In this document: positions 8,115 through 14,770 of the stretch, in pieces
Position numbering within the stretch: the stretch's first letter is position 1
Layout of the letters: each line of letters begins with the position of its first letter
Source of the DNA: Proteiniphilum sp. UBA4977
GTDB taxonomy: Bacteria > Bacteroidota > Bacteroidia > Bacteroidales > Dysgonomonadaceae
DNA length: 15,537 bases
Assembly: GCA_002398565.1 (NCBI GenBank)
Contig: DGZP01000038.1
Location: forward strand, 2,923-18,459
Reading direction: 5' to 3'
The notes under the pieces: model-generated
Seen by the model: only the letters and a program-made list of their open reading frames with translations
What the model was told of the DNA's origin: nothing
Databases searched by the model: none
Translations under genes and position numbers: made by a program

Positions 8115-9062
8115 ATGAGAACAGCAATTGGTCTTGATTTGGGAGGAACTTCCATAAAGTATGCACTGGTTGACGAAGAGGGACAAATAATGCACCAGGG
8201 CATACGTCCTTCTTCGGCGACAGTCTCCGCGGGAGCTGTCGTTGATCAGCTCTGCAAATGCATTGAAGATATCGAAAGGTTCTTGTCCTCGAAGGAAGGG
8301 ATCGACCTGAAAGGAATTGGCATTGGTACCCCGGGCATCATTGACGAAACAAACAGGATTGTCCTGGGCGGAGCCGAAAATATAGAGGGATGGGAAAACA
8401 TTCCCCTTGCCCGGATCATCGAAGAGAAAACAAAACTTCGTACGGTAGTGGCCAACGATGCCAATGCGATGGGATTGGGTGAAACAATGTTCGGTGCCGG
8501 AAGGAACTTCAAACACATCGTGTTTCTAACCGTGGGAACAGGCATTGGGGGCGCAGTGATTATCGACGGAAAGCTTTTTAACGGATATGCCAACAGAGGG
8601 ACGGAGCTGGGACACGTTCCCTTTATTGCCAACGGTGTGCCTTGTGCCTGTGGCTCTATAGGATGCCTGGAAGCATATGCCTCCACGTCGGCACTGGTGC
8701 GCTTTTTTACAAATGAGTGTTTTGAGCAAGGCATCAAAGTAGAGGAGTCTAATATGAACGGGGAGTTTATCGTGGCTCGCTACCAGGCGGGAGATCCCCT
8801 GGCAGTGAAGTGGCTGGACAAGCATTGTGATTATCTTGGGCACGGAGTTGCGGGATTTATCAATACCTTCAGTCCTCAGCTTGTTGTAATTGGCGGAGGA
8901 CTGCCTGAAGCAGGTAATTTTTACATCGAAAAAGTACGGGAGGCCGCCTTCAGGTACGCAATGAAAGATTGTGCTAAAAATACAGAAATTGTAGTGGCAA
9001 AACTGGGTAACAGCGCAGGAACAATAGGCGCAGCCTCACTTGCATTTTCGCTACTGAATTAA
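8115..9062 (+). CDS. ROK-family sugar kinase
   Basis: A 315-residue cytoplasmic ATP-dependent sugar kinase of the ROK family. It has the N-terminal phosphate loop D8-L-G-G-T12, the catalytic aspartate in A-N-D115-A-N, the second phosphate motif G-T-G-I-G-G, the E164-L-G-H167 sugar/zinc motif and the ROK zinc-binding signature C177-A-C179-G-S-I-G-C184-L-E. There is no N-terminal helix-turn-helix, so it is a kinase rather than a ROK repressor. Family members phosphorylate glucose, N-acetylglucosamine, N-acetylmannosamine, fructose or allose; substrate cannot be read from the motifs alone. In an operon of sulfatases and uronate lyases, the simplest inference is that it phosphorylates the neutral or amino sugar that alternates with the uronic acid. 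It starts 11 bases after the DUF3604 gene, consistent with co-transcription. Length is normal for the family. Confidence 0.93.
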   Translation: MRTAIGLDLGGTSIKYALVDEEGQIMHQGIRPSSATVSAGAVVDQLCKCIEDIERFLSSKEGIDLKGIGIGTPGIIDETNRIVLGGAENIEGWENIPLARIIEEKTKLRTVVANDANAMGLGETMFGAGRNFKHIVFLTVGTGIGGAVIIDGKLFNGYANRGTELGHVPFIANGVPCACGSIGCLEAYASTSALVRFFTNECFEQGIKVEESNMNGEFIVARYQAGDPLAVKWLDKHCDYLGHGVAGFINTFSPQLVVIGGGLPEAGNFYIEKVREAAFRYAMKDCAKNTEIVVAKLGNSAGTIGAASLAFSLLN

Positions 9063-9084
9063 ATCACTGACAAAATAAAAAAAT

Positions 9085-11697
9085 ATGAACCCTTTTTACT
9101 TTCTCGTTTTATTTTTATTGATTGCATTACCTTCATTTTCACAGGAATGCATCTCCAGAATAAAAAAAGAGACACTCATGCATGAGGTAAGAGCAACCCC
9201 TTCGCCAATGAATGGCGAACACATTCAGTTAAATCCACCACGATTTATGTGGCCAGACAAGTATCCGTATCTGGGTCCGGTGCTGGATGGAGTAGAAAGC
9301 AGCGATTTGAAGCCGGAAGTAACTTACAGAATCAGGATATCTAAAGATCAAGAGTTTAAATCCAACGTCATACAAGGAGAAAAAAAATGGGCTTTCTTTA
9401 ATCCATTTCAGCAGTTTGAAGAAGGTAAATGGTACTGGCAGTACGCGTTTGTTTCTGCCGATGGTACTGAAGAGTGGTCGCAGGTGCTTGAATTTTATGT
9501 TGACAACAAAACGAAAACATTCAATCCCCCTTCATTTGAAAATATGCTCCAAAAACTGCCACCCAGCCACCCGCGAATTTTAATGAATAAGCAGGACTGG
9601 GAAAAAATCATCAAAAAAAACAAGAATAATCCCGAAACAGAAGCCTATTTTGACCTATCCGGAAGGTGTCTGAAACACCCTTTAAAGTCACTAGATGAGG
9701 AGATTGACACTGCGCAGTTGGCCAACTTAACCAATGCTGTTCAATATAAATCTGTGATCATCAGAGAAAGTCGAAAAATTGTCGACCGGGAGGAAAAAAA
9801 TATTGAATCTTTAATTCGGGCTTACTTACTAACCAAAGAGGTCCAATATTACAAAGAAGGGATGAAGCGGTTGACGGAAGTCATATCCTGGAAACAAAGT
9901 CCCTACTTCGCGGGTGATTTTAACTTATCTACAATTTTATCATTATCCACCTCTGCTTACGATGCATTTTATGACATCCTTTCGCGGGACGAACAAACCA
10001 TCCTTCTGCATGAAATCAGCACATTGGGCAATTTTTTTTATCATGAATATGTAAATAACCTCGAAAACAGAATTGCAGACAATCATGTTTGGCAGATGAC
10101 CTTCAGGATCCTGACGATGGCTGCCTTTGCAACGGTGGGAGAGATACCCGAAGCCGCGCTTTGGGCTGATTATTGCTACAACTTATGGGTTTCCCGATTT
10201 CCGGGTCTAAACAACGATGGAGGATGGCATAATGGCGATTCCTATTTCCATGTCAATATTCGCACCCTTATCGAAGTGCCTGCCTTTTATTCAAGAATTA
10301 CAGGTTTTGATTTTTTTGACGACCCGTGGTATCACAACAATGTGAATTATGTGATTTACAGTCAACCGCCCTTTTCCAAATCGGCTGGACAAGGAAATGC
10401 CCATGAGAATGTAAAAACACCCAGTGGAGCAAGGGTTGGATATGCCGACGCATTGGCAAGGGAATGCCAGAATCCCTGGGCAGCTGCCTACGTTGCTCAA
10501 ATCAAAAAAAAGGAACCGGCCATCCTTACCAGTGCGTTCGAATCAAAACCGGCCGATCTTACCTGGTACAGGTGTACCACGTCAAAAAAATATCCTGCGA
10601 ATAACAAGACTTTGGCAGATATACAGCTTACCAAAGTTTTTCCGGCAACAGGACTTGCACTCATGCATACTTCAATTTCAGATCCACAGTCAAATGCCAT
10701 GCTCTCATTCCGCTCAAGTCCCTATGGAAGTACCTCCCATGCTCTGGCAAACCAGAACAGTTTCAACACATTTTACGCAGGAAAACCCATCTTCTACAGC
10801 AGCGGACACAGAACCGGATTTACAGACCCGCACAGTATGTATGCATATCGAAATACACGCGCTCACAATACAATTCTGATCGACGGAATGGGACAGAAAA
10901 TCGGCACCGAAGGGTATGGGTGGTTGCCAAGATATTATGAAGGCAATTCAATTTCTTATGTGCTGGGAGATGCTTCCAATGCCTATGGAAAAATCTCTTC
11001 TCCGTTATGGATTAAAAGAGCAGCACTCTCTGATATTGAATTTACACCCGAGAAGGGATGGGATAAAAACAGACTTGAAATATTCAGACGTCACATTATC
11101 CAGTTGGGAAAATCGGGGATATATATCTTATATGATGAATTGGAAGCTGTTGAGCCGGTAAACTGGAGCTTTCTACTGCATACCACAGAAGAACCAATGG
11201 AAATTGATAATTCCAAAGATTATGTTACCGTAACGGGTAGCAACAAGTCAGGAGGAAAGTCGGTTGCCCACATTTTTTGCTCGGAAAAAGTAAAAACGTC
11301 AATGACTGCTCAGTTTTTTAGTGAACCGGAAAACTGGAAAAATGTGACCGACAAGTCAGGTAAGACTGTTATCTACCCCAACCACTGGCACTTTACAGCA
11401 GAAACTCCCAAAAATGAGAAAGCAAGATTTCTGACAGTCATTGACACGCATGGCAAAGAGAGAAACGATTACCACATAGAAATCGTGGGCGAAAGCCTGA
11501 AAGTTGCGGACTGGCTTATACGGTGCAACGTGACAAAAACGGGAGGAAGTTTTATTTCGGTTGAGCATAGTAAAACAAAGGAATCTCTGGTGTACGACGA
11601 ACATAAAAACAACGGAGCCACCGTCATCACTGAAATCGTCAACGGGAAGAAAAATAAAACTAATTTATGCGATGTCATTCCCGATCTTGAAATTTAA
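9085..11697 (+). CDS. Secreted heparinase II/III-type polysaccharide lyase (DUF4962-like N-terminus)
   Basis: An 870-residue secreted protein with a signal peptide (about residues 1-19, cleavage near S-F-S/Q). Residues about 30-150 are a beta-rich segment with the look of the DUF4962 N-terminus. Residues about 160-500 form the helical toroid, and about 515-720 the heparinase II/III-like beta-sheet domain, followed by a further beta region. Lyases of this fold cut glycosidic bonds next to uronic acids by beta-elimination. Candidate active-site residues, by position relative to Pedobacter heparinase II as I remember it, are H334 in D-N-H-V-W-Q, Y387 in W-H-N-G-D-S-Y-F and H552 in G-S-T-S-H-A-L. 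The R-A-H594-N-T-I-L-I-D-G motif is also typical of the family. The residue three after H334 is Gln337, where heparinase II has Glu. Parts of the gene look more A/T-rich than its neighbours. It is the last gene of the first cluster. Exact PL family and substrate are not determined. Confidence 0.88.
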   Translation: MNPFYFLVLFLLIALPSFSQECISRIKKETLMHEVRATPSPMNGEHIQLNPPRFMWPDKYPYLGPVLDGVESSDLKPEVTYRIRISKDQEFKSNVIQGEKKWAFFNPFQQFEEGKWYWQYAFVSADGTEEWSQVLEFYVDNKTKTFNPPSFENMLQKLPPSHPRILMNKQDWEKIIKKNKNNPETEAYFDLSGRCLKHPLKSLDEEIDTAQLANLTNAVQYKSVIIRESRKIVDREEKNIESLIRAYLLTKEVQYYKEGMKRLTEVISWKQSPYFAGDFNLSTILSLSTSAYDAFYDILSRDEQTILLHEISTLGNFFYHEYVNNLENRIADNHVWQMTFRILTMAAFATVGEIPEAALWADYCYNLWVSRFPGLNNDGGWHNGDSYFHVNIRTLIEVPAFYSRITGFDFFDDPWYHNNVNYVIYSQPPFSKSAGQGNAHENVKTPSGARVGYADALARECQNPWAAAYVAQIKKKEPAILTSAFESKPADLTWYRCTTSKKYPANNKTLADIQLTKVFPATGLALMHTSISDPQSNAMLSFRSSPYGSTSHALANQNSFNTFYAGKPIFYSSGHRTGFTDPHSMYAYRNTRAHNTILIDGMGQKIGTEGYGWLPRYYEGNSISYVLGDASNAYGKISSPLWIKRAALSDIEFTPEKGWDKNRLEIFRRHIIQLGKSGIYILYDELEAVEPVNWSFLLHTTEEPMEIDNSKDYVTVTGSNKSGGKSVAHIFCSEKVKTSMTAQFFSEPENWKNVTDKSGKTVIYPNHWHFTAETPKNEKARFLTVIDTHGKERNDYHIEIVGESLKVADWLIRCNVTKTGGSFISVEHSKTKESLVYDEHKNNGATVITEIVNGKKNKTNLCDVIPDLEI

Positions 11698-11722
11698 AAA
11701 AGCAATTACAATATTAATTTGT

Positions 11723-11753
11723 TTTGATAAAAGAGGATAAATGTGTAAATTTG
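11723..11753 (+). promoter_or_regulatory. Bacteroidetes-type promoter for kduI
   Basis: A -33 element TTTG (11723-11726) and a -7 element TAAATTTG (11746-11753) fit the Bacteroidetes housekeeping consensus TTTG / TAnnTTTG exactly, with a 19-base spacer. The elements lie in the only long intergenic region of the window (147 bases) and about 90 bases ahead of the kduI start, leaving a leader of roughly 85 bases. This would begin a separate kduI-kduD transcript, possibly extending downstream. No other site in the window matches this well. Confidence 0.75.
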
Positions 11754-11765
11754 TGCTCGAGCACA
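11752..11765. promoter_or_regulatory. Operator-like perfect 14-bp palindrome TGTGCTCGAGCACA
   Basis: The palindrome is perfect over 14 bases with a central CG. It overlaps the last two bases of the -7 element and covers the expected transcription start, where a bound repressor would block RNA polymerase. Even-length palindromes with a central CG are common for LacI-type repressors, which often control sugar-acid pathways. The regulator itself is not in the window, so its identity and ligand are inference. Confidence 0.6.
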
Positions 11766-11844
11766 TGTAAACAAGAAAAATTGTTTAAAAACATCATTTT
11801 ATCGAACGCCCAAAATATAAAATCACAAAATAAAGACAAAGAAA

Positions 11845-12687
11845 ATGAAAACCAATTACGAACTACGCTATGCTGCACATCCGGAAGATGCGAAATCTTA
11901 CGACACGCAACGTCTGCGCAGGGATTTTTTGATTGAAAAAGTATTCGCTGAAGACGAAGTGAACATGGTCTACTCCATGTACGACCGCATGATTGTGGGA
12001 GGAGCGATGCCGGTGAACGAATCTCTCAAGCTGGAAGCAATTGATCCGCTGAAACAACCTGTTTTCCTGCGTAACCGGGAATTGGGCATATACAACGTGG
12101 GCGGTAAAGGTAAAATAAAAGTGGGTGACACCGTCTTTGAACTGAACTACAAAGAGGCGCTCTACCTTGGATCAGGAGACAGGGAAGTCTACTTTGAAAG
12201 TGATGACGCTAACCGGCCCGCAAAGTTTTACTTCAACTCAGCCACCGCGCATCGTAATTATCCCGACAAAAAAGTGACCAAAGCCGATGCAGTGGTCGCA
12301 GAGATGGGTTCACTGGAGACTTCCAATCACAGAAACATCAACAAAATGATTGTGAACCAGGTGCTCCCCACCTGTCAGTTGCAAATGGGCATGACCGAAC
12401 TGGCTCCGGGAAGTGTATGGAATACCATGCCGGCACATGTACATTCACGCAGGATGGAAGCCTACTTCTACTTCGAGGTACCCGAAGACCAGGCGGTTTG
12501 CCATTTCATGGGAGAGGTGGACGAAACACGTCACATCTGGATGAAAGGCGACCAGGCCGTACTCTCACCCGAGTGGTCCATACACTCCGCTGCTGCCACC
12601 AGCAACTATACATTTATCTGGGGCATGGCCGGCGAGAACCTCGACTACGGCGATCAGGATTTTTCAAAAATTGTGGAACTAAAATAA
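11845..12687 (+). CDS. kduI: 5-dehydro-4-deoxy-D-glucuronate isomerase KduI
   Basis: KduI (EC 5.3.1.17) converts 5-keto-4-deoxyuronate, formed from the unsaturated uronic acid that lyases leave, to 3-deoxy-D-glycero-2,5-hexodiulosonate. It is a cytoplasmic cupin-fold zinc enzyme. The 280-residue length matches the family (about 278). The zinc ligands are visible as H198 and H200 in A-H-V-H-S-R-R-M-E205, and H247 in E-W-S-I-H-S-A. The N-terminal 'ELRYAAHPEDAKSYDTQRLR' and C-terminal 'FIWGMAGEN' segments are characteristic. The ATG at 11845 gives the family's normal N-terminus; an upstream overlapping frame from 11724 has no family resemblance. It is the first gene after the strong promoter and palindrome, and kduD follows after 12 bases. 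Together with KduD and KdgK this sets the pathway as uronate catabolism. Confidence 0.98.
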   Translation: MKTNYELRYAAHPEDAKSYDTQRLRRDFLIEKVFAEDEVNMVYSMYDRMIVGGAMPVNESLKLEAIDPLKQPVFLRNRELGIYNVGGKGKIKVGDTVFELNYKEALYLGSGDREVYFESDDANRPAKFYFNSATAHRNYPDKKVTKADAVVAEMGSLETSNHRNINKMIVNQVLPTCQLQMGMTELAPGSVWNTMPAHVHSRRMEAYFYFEVPEDQAVCHFMGEVDETRHIWMKGDQAVLSPEWSIHSAAATSNYTFIWGMAGENLDYGDQDFSKIVELK

Positions 12688-12699
12688 AAAAAATATCAT

Positions 12700-13491
12700 A
12701 TGGTTAATTTTTCATTGGAAGGAAAAATAGCGCTCGTCACAGGAGCATCCTACGGCATCGGGTTTGCCATGGCAACAGCTTACGCAGAGGCAGGAGCGAC
12801 AATCGTGTTTAACGACATCAACCAGGCGTTGGTAGACAAGGGCCTTGCAGCCTATAAAGAAAAAGGGATCGAAGCCCACGGTTATGTCTGTGACGTGACC
12901 AATGAGGATGCGGTAAACAAATTCATTGCTCAAGTAACCGAAGAGGTAGGAGTAATCGATATTCTGGTAAACAATGCCGGTATCATCAAACGGATTCCCA
13001 TGCATGAGATGTCGGCTGTAGAATTCCGCCAGGTGATCGACATCGACCTGAACGGACCATTTATCGTCTCAAAAGCGGTCATTCCCCACATGATCAAAAA
13101 GGGACATGGCAAAATCATCAACATCTGTTCCATGATGAGCGAACTGGGACGCGAAACCGTGTCGGCTTATGCTGCCGCGAAGGGCGGACTGAAGATGCTC
13201 ACCAAAAATATCTGTTCCGAATACGGCGAACACAACATCCAGTGCAACGGATTGGGTCCGGGATATATCGCCACACCGCAAACAGCTCCGCTAAGAGAAC
13301 TACAACCCGATGGCTCCCGCCACCCGTTTGATTCGTTTATCATTACCAAGACACCGGCTGCACGCTGGGGAACACCCGAAGACCTGATGGGCCCTGCCGT
13401 GTTCCTCGCTTCGGAAGCCTCCAACTTTGTCAACGGACACATATTGTATGTCGACGGAGGCATATTGGCTTATATCGGTAAACAACCCTGA
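12700..13491 (+). CDS. kduD: 2-dehydro-3-deoxy-D-gluconate 5-dehydrogenase (KduD-type SDR)
   Basis: A 263-residue classical short-chain dehydrogenase. It has the NAD(P)-binding motif T-G15-A-S-Y-G-I-G21, an N-N-A-G motif near residue 90, catalytic S144, Y157 and K161 (Y-A-A-A-K), and a C-terminal 'YVDGG' as in most SDRs. KduD reduces 3-deoxy-2,5-hexodiulosonate, the KduI product, to 2-keto-3-deoxygluconate. The family is close to gluconate 5-dehydrogenase (IdnO), so the assignment rests largely on its position 12 bases after kduI and before kdgK. It acts in the cytoplasm. Its final codons and stop form the left arm and start of the loop of a hairpin (13479-13507). The start lies in an A/T-rich 'aaatatcatATG' context like that of the gene at 4483. 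Confidence 0.94.
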   Translation: MVNFSLEGKIALVTGASYGIGFAMATAYAEAGATIVFNDINQALVDKGLAAYKEKGIEAHGYVCDVTNEDAVNKFIAQVTEEVGVIDILVNNAGIIKRIPMHEMSAVEFRQVIDIDLNGPFIVSKAVIPHMIKKGHGKIINICSMMSELGRETVSAYAAAKGGLKMLTKNICSEYGEHNIQCNGLGPGYIATPQTAPLRELQPDGSRHPFDSFIITKTPAARWGTPEDLMGPAVFLASEASNFVNGHILYVDGGILAYIGKQP

Positions 13492-13507
13492 CCTGATGGG
13501 TTGTTTA
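13479..13507 (+). terminator. Hairpin across the kduD stop codon, possible attenuator or 3'-end element
   Basis: The arms TAAACAACCC (13479-13488) and GGGTTGTTTA (13498-13507) are perfectly complementary over 10 bp with a 9-base loop that contains the TGA stop. No run of T follows, so it is not a standard intrinsic terminator. It could limit read-through into, or separate the mRNA stability of, kduI-kduD and the DUF4861 gene. The structure is seen directly; the function is inferred. Confidence 0.45.
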
Positions 13508-13547
13508 GATCATACCTTCGTATCACTCAATCTATAAATCAGACTAT

Positions 13548-14702
13548 ATGCAAGTAAGATTGTTATTCTTCCTGCTAACCGCCCTCCTTTTCGGTTGTAG
13601 TACATCCAATAAAGGACTGACACTGCACATCAGCAATCCGGGAACTACCGACAGGGAAAATGAAATGGTGGAAGTGGCATGGCATGATGTCAAACAGCAT
13701 CTTTCACTTACTGAGAATCAGGCCATTGTCGTGACCTCCAACGCTGGAGAACAAATTCCATACCAGCTGGTTACAAATGGTTCCGACAGTGTGGAGACAT
13801 TGATATTTCCCGTCACGTTGGCTGCCGGAGCCGCTGAAACTTATCGGATTGCAACCGGAGTACCCGAGGCATTTCAACCGCTGGTCTATGGTAGAATGGT
13901 GCCCGAAAGAAAAGATGACTTTACGTGGGAAAACAACCGCACAGCCTTTCGTGTATATGGTCCGGCATTGAAAGCCACTGGCGAAATCAGCAACGGAATG
14001 GACTTTTGGGCCAAGAAAACAGACTCGCTCATCATCGACAAATGGTATAAAAACGACTTGTCTGGCGTTGCCTCATATCACAAGGATCACGGCGAAGGGC
14101 TTGATTTTTATAAGGTAGGGAGAACGCTCGGACTTGGCATGACGGCACCGGTCAATAATGATACGCTTTGCCTGGGTCACAACTTTGTGACCGCCGAGAT
14201 CCTGGATAACGGCCCACTTCGGATCACCTTCAAACTCTCCTATGAGCCTTACATGGCAGGTGGACAACAGATTACGGAGACAAGAGTTATCTCGCTCGAT
14301 GCATATAGCCTCTTTAATAAAGTGACCAATATATTCGAGACGGATACCACCACGTTGACAGTTGCCACAGGCATCGTGATGCCCGAAGAGGATCCGGAAG
14401 CAAACGCTGCCAGCACGACCTTTGGCGATAACACCGGCATCATTGCCTATGAAACACCGACCGATAAAGTGAACGGCACCATTTACAACGCAGCAATTCA
14501 TCCGGATGGATTCGGAATTATCAAGATTTCAAATGGCCATTATCTGGGACTGAACAGCTATCAACCGGGGAATAAATACAGTTACTATGCCGGAGGTGGC
14601 TGGAGTAAAGCCGGATTCAACAGTTTCGATGAATGGACATCATTTGTCAAGGAAGCAAAAGCGAATTTTGAACTTCCATTAATCGTTGAGATTCAGAGAT
14701 AA
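13548..14702 (+). CDS. DUF4861-family lipoprotein of unknown function
   Basis: A 384-residue exported protein with a lipoprotein leader: charged start, hydrophobic stretch and lipobox L14-F-G-C17. The mature sequence is beta-rich throughout, with segments 'NGMDFWAKKTDSLIIDKWY', 'HGEGLDFYKVGRTLG' and 'YYAGGGWSKAG' that I recognise as typical of DUF4861. These proteins sit in the envelope and recur in uronate-polysaccharide loci, but I know of no firmly established activity. Aromatic and acidic residues in the conserved segments (W and D/E near the HGEGLDFY motif) would fit a carbohydrate-active or glycan-binding role, which is inference. It lies 56 bases after kduD and 68 before kdgK, inside the uronate pathway genes. 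It may supply a periplasmic step on lyase products, such as hydrolysis of unsaturated oligosaccharides, since no GH88/GH105 enzyme is visible nearby. Confidence 0.82.
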   Translation: MQVRLLFFLLTALLFGCSTSNKGLTLHISNPGTTDRENEMVEVAWHDVKQHLSLTENQAIVVTSNAGEQIPYQLVTNGSDSVETLIFPVTLAAGAAETYRIATGVPEAFQPLVYGRMVPERKDDFTWENNRTAFRVYGPALKATGEISNGMDFWAKKTDSLIIDKWYKNDLSGVASYHKDHGEGLDFYKVGRTLGLGMTAPVNNDTLCLGHNFVTAEILDNGPLRITFKLSYEPYMAGGQQITETRVISLDAYSLFNKVTNIFETDTTTLTVATGIVMPEEDPEANAASTTFGDNTGIIAYETPTDKVNGTIYNAAIHPDGFGIIKISNGHYLGLNSYQPGNKYSYYAGGGWSKAGFNSFDEWTSFVKEAKANFELPLIVEIQR

Positions 14703-14725
14703 AATAAGCAGTACAGAGAGATGCT

Positions 14726-14756
14726 TTGAGTGTCTTTCTGTTGGGTATATACTTCA
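14726..14756 (+). promoter_or_regulatory. Weak candidate promoter before kdgK
   Basis: TTTG (14726-14729) is followed after 19 bases by TATACTTC (14749-14756), a partial match to TAnnTTTG. The spacing equals that of the kduI promoter, but the -7 element lacks half of TTTG. This could give kdgK its own transcription start; it could equally be chance. Confidence 0.25.
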
Positions 14757-14770
14757 TCAAAAAAACATAT

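Noticed and set aside
8246..8737. Antisense open frame of 163 codons under the ROK kinase
   Set aside because: It mirrors the conserved kinase motifs on the opposite strand and has no recognisable domain.
11698..11722. Terminator after the heparinase-like gene
   Set aside because: The sequence is A/T-rich but I find no GC-containing stem followed by a T-run.
11724..11936. Small + strand frame overlapping the kduI promoter and 5' end
   Set aside because: It starts inside the promoter elements and overlaps kduI out of frame; no domain or leader.
13479..13507. Hairpin after kduD as a classical rho-independent terminator
   Set aside because: No T-run follows the right arm; kept only as a possible attenuator or 3'-end element.
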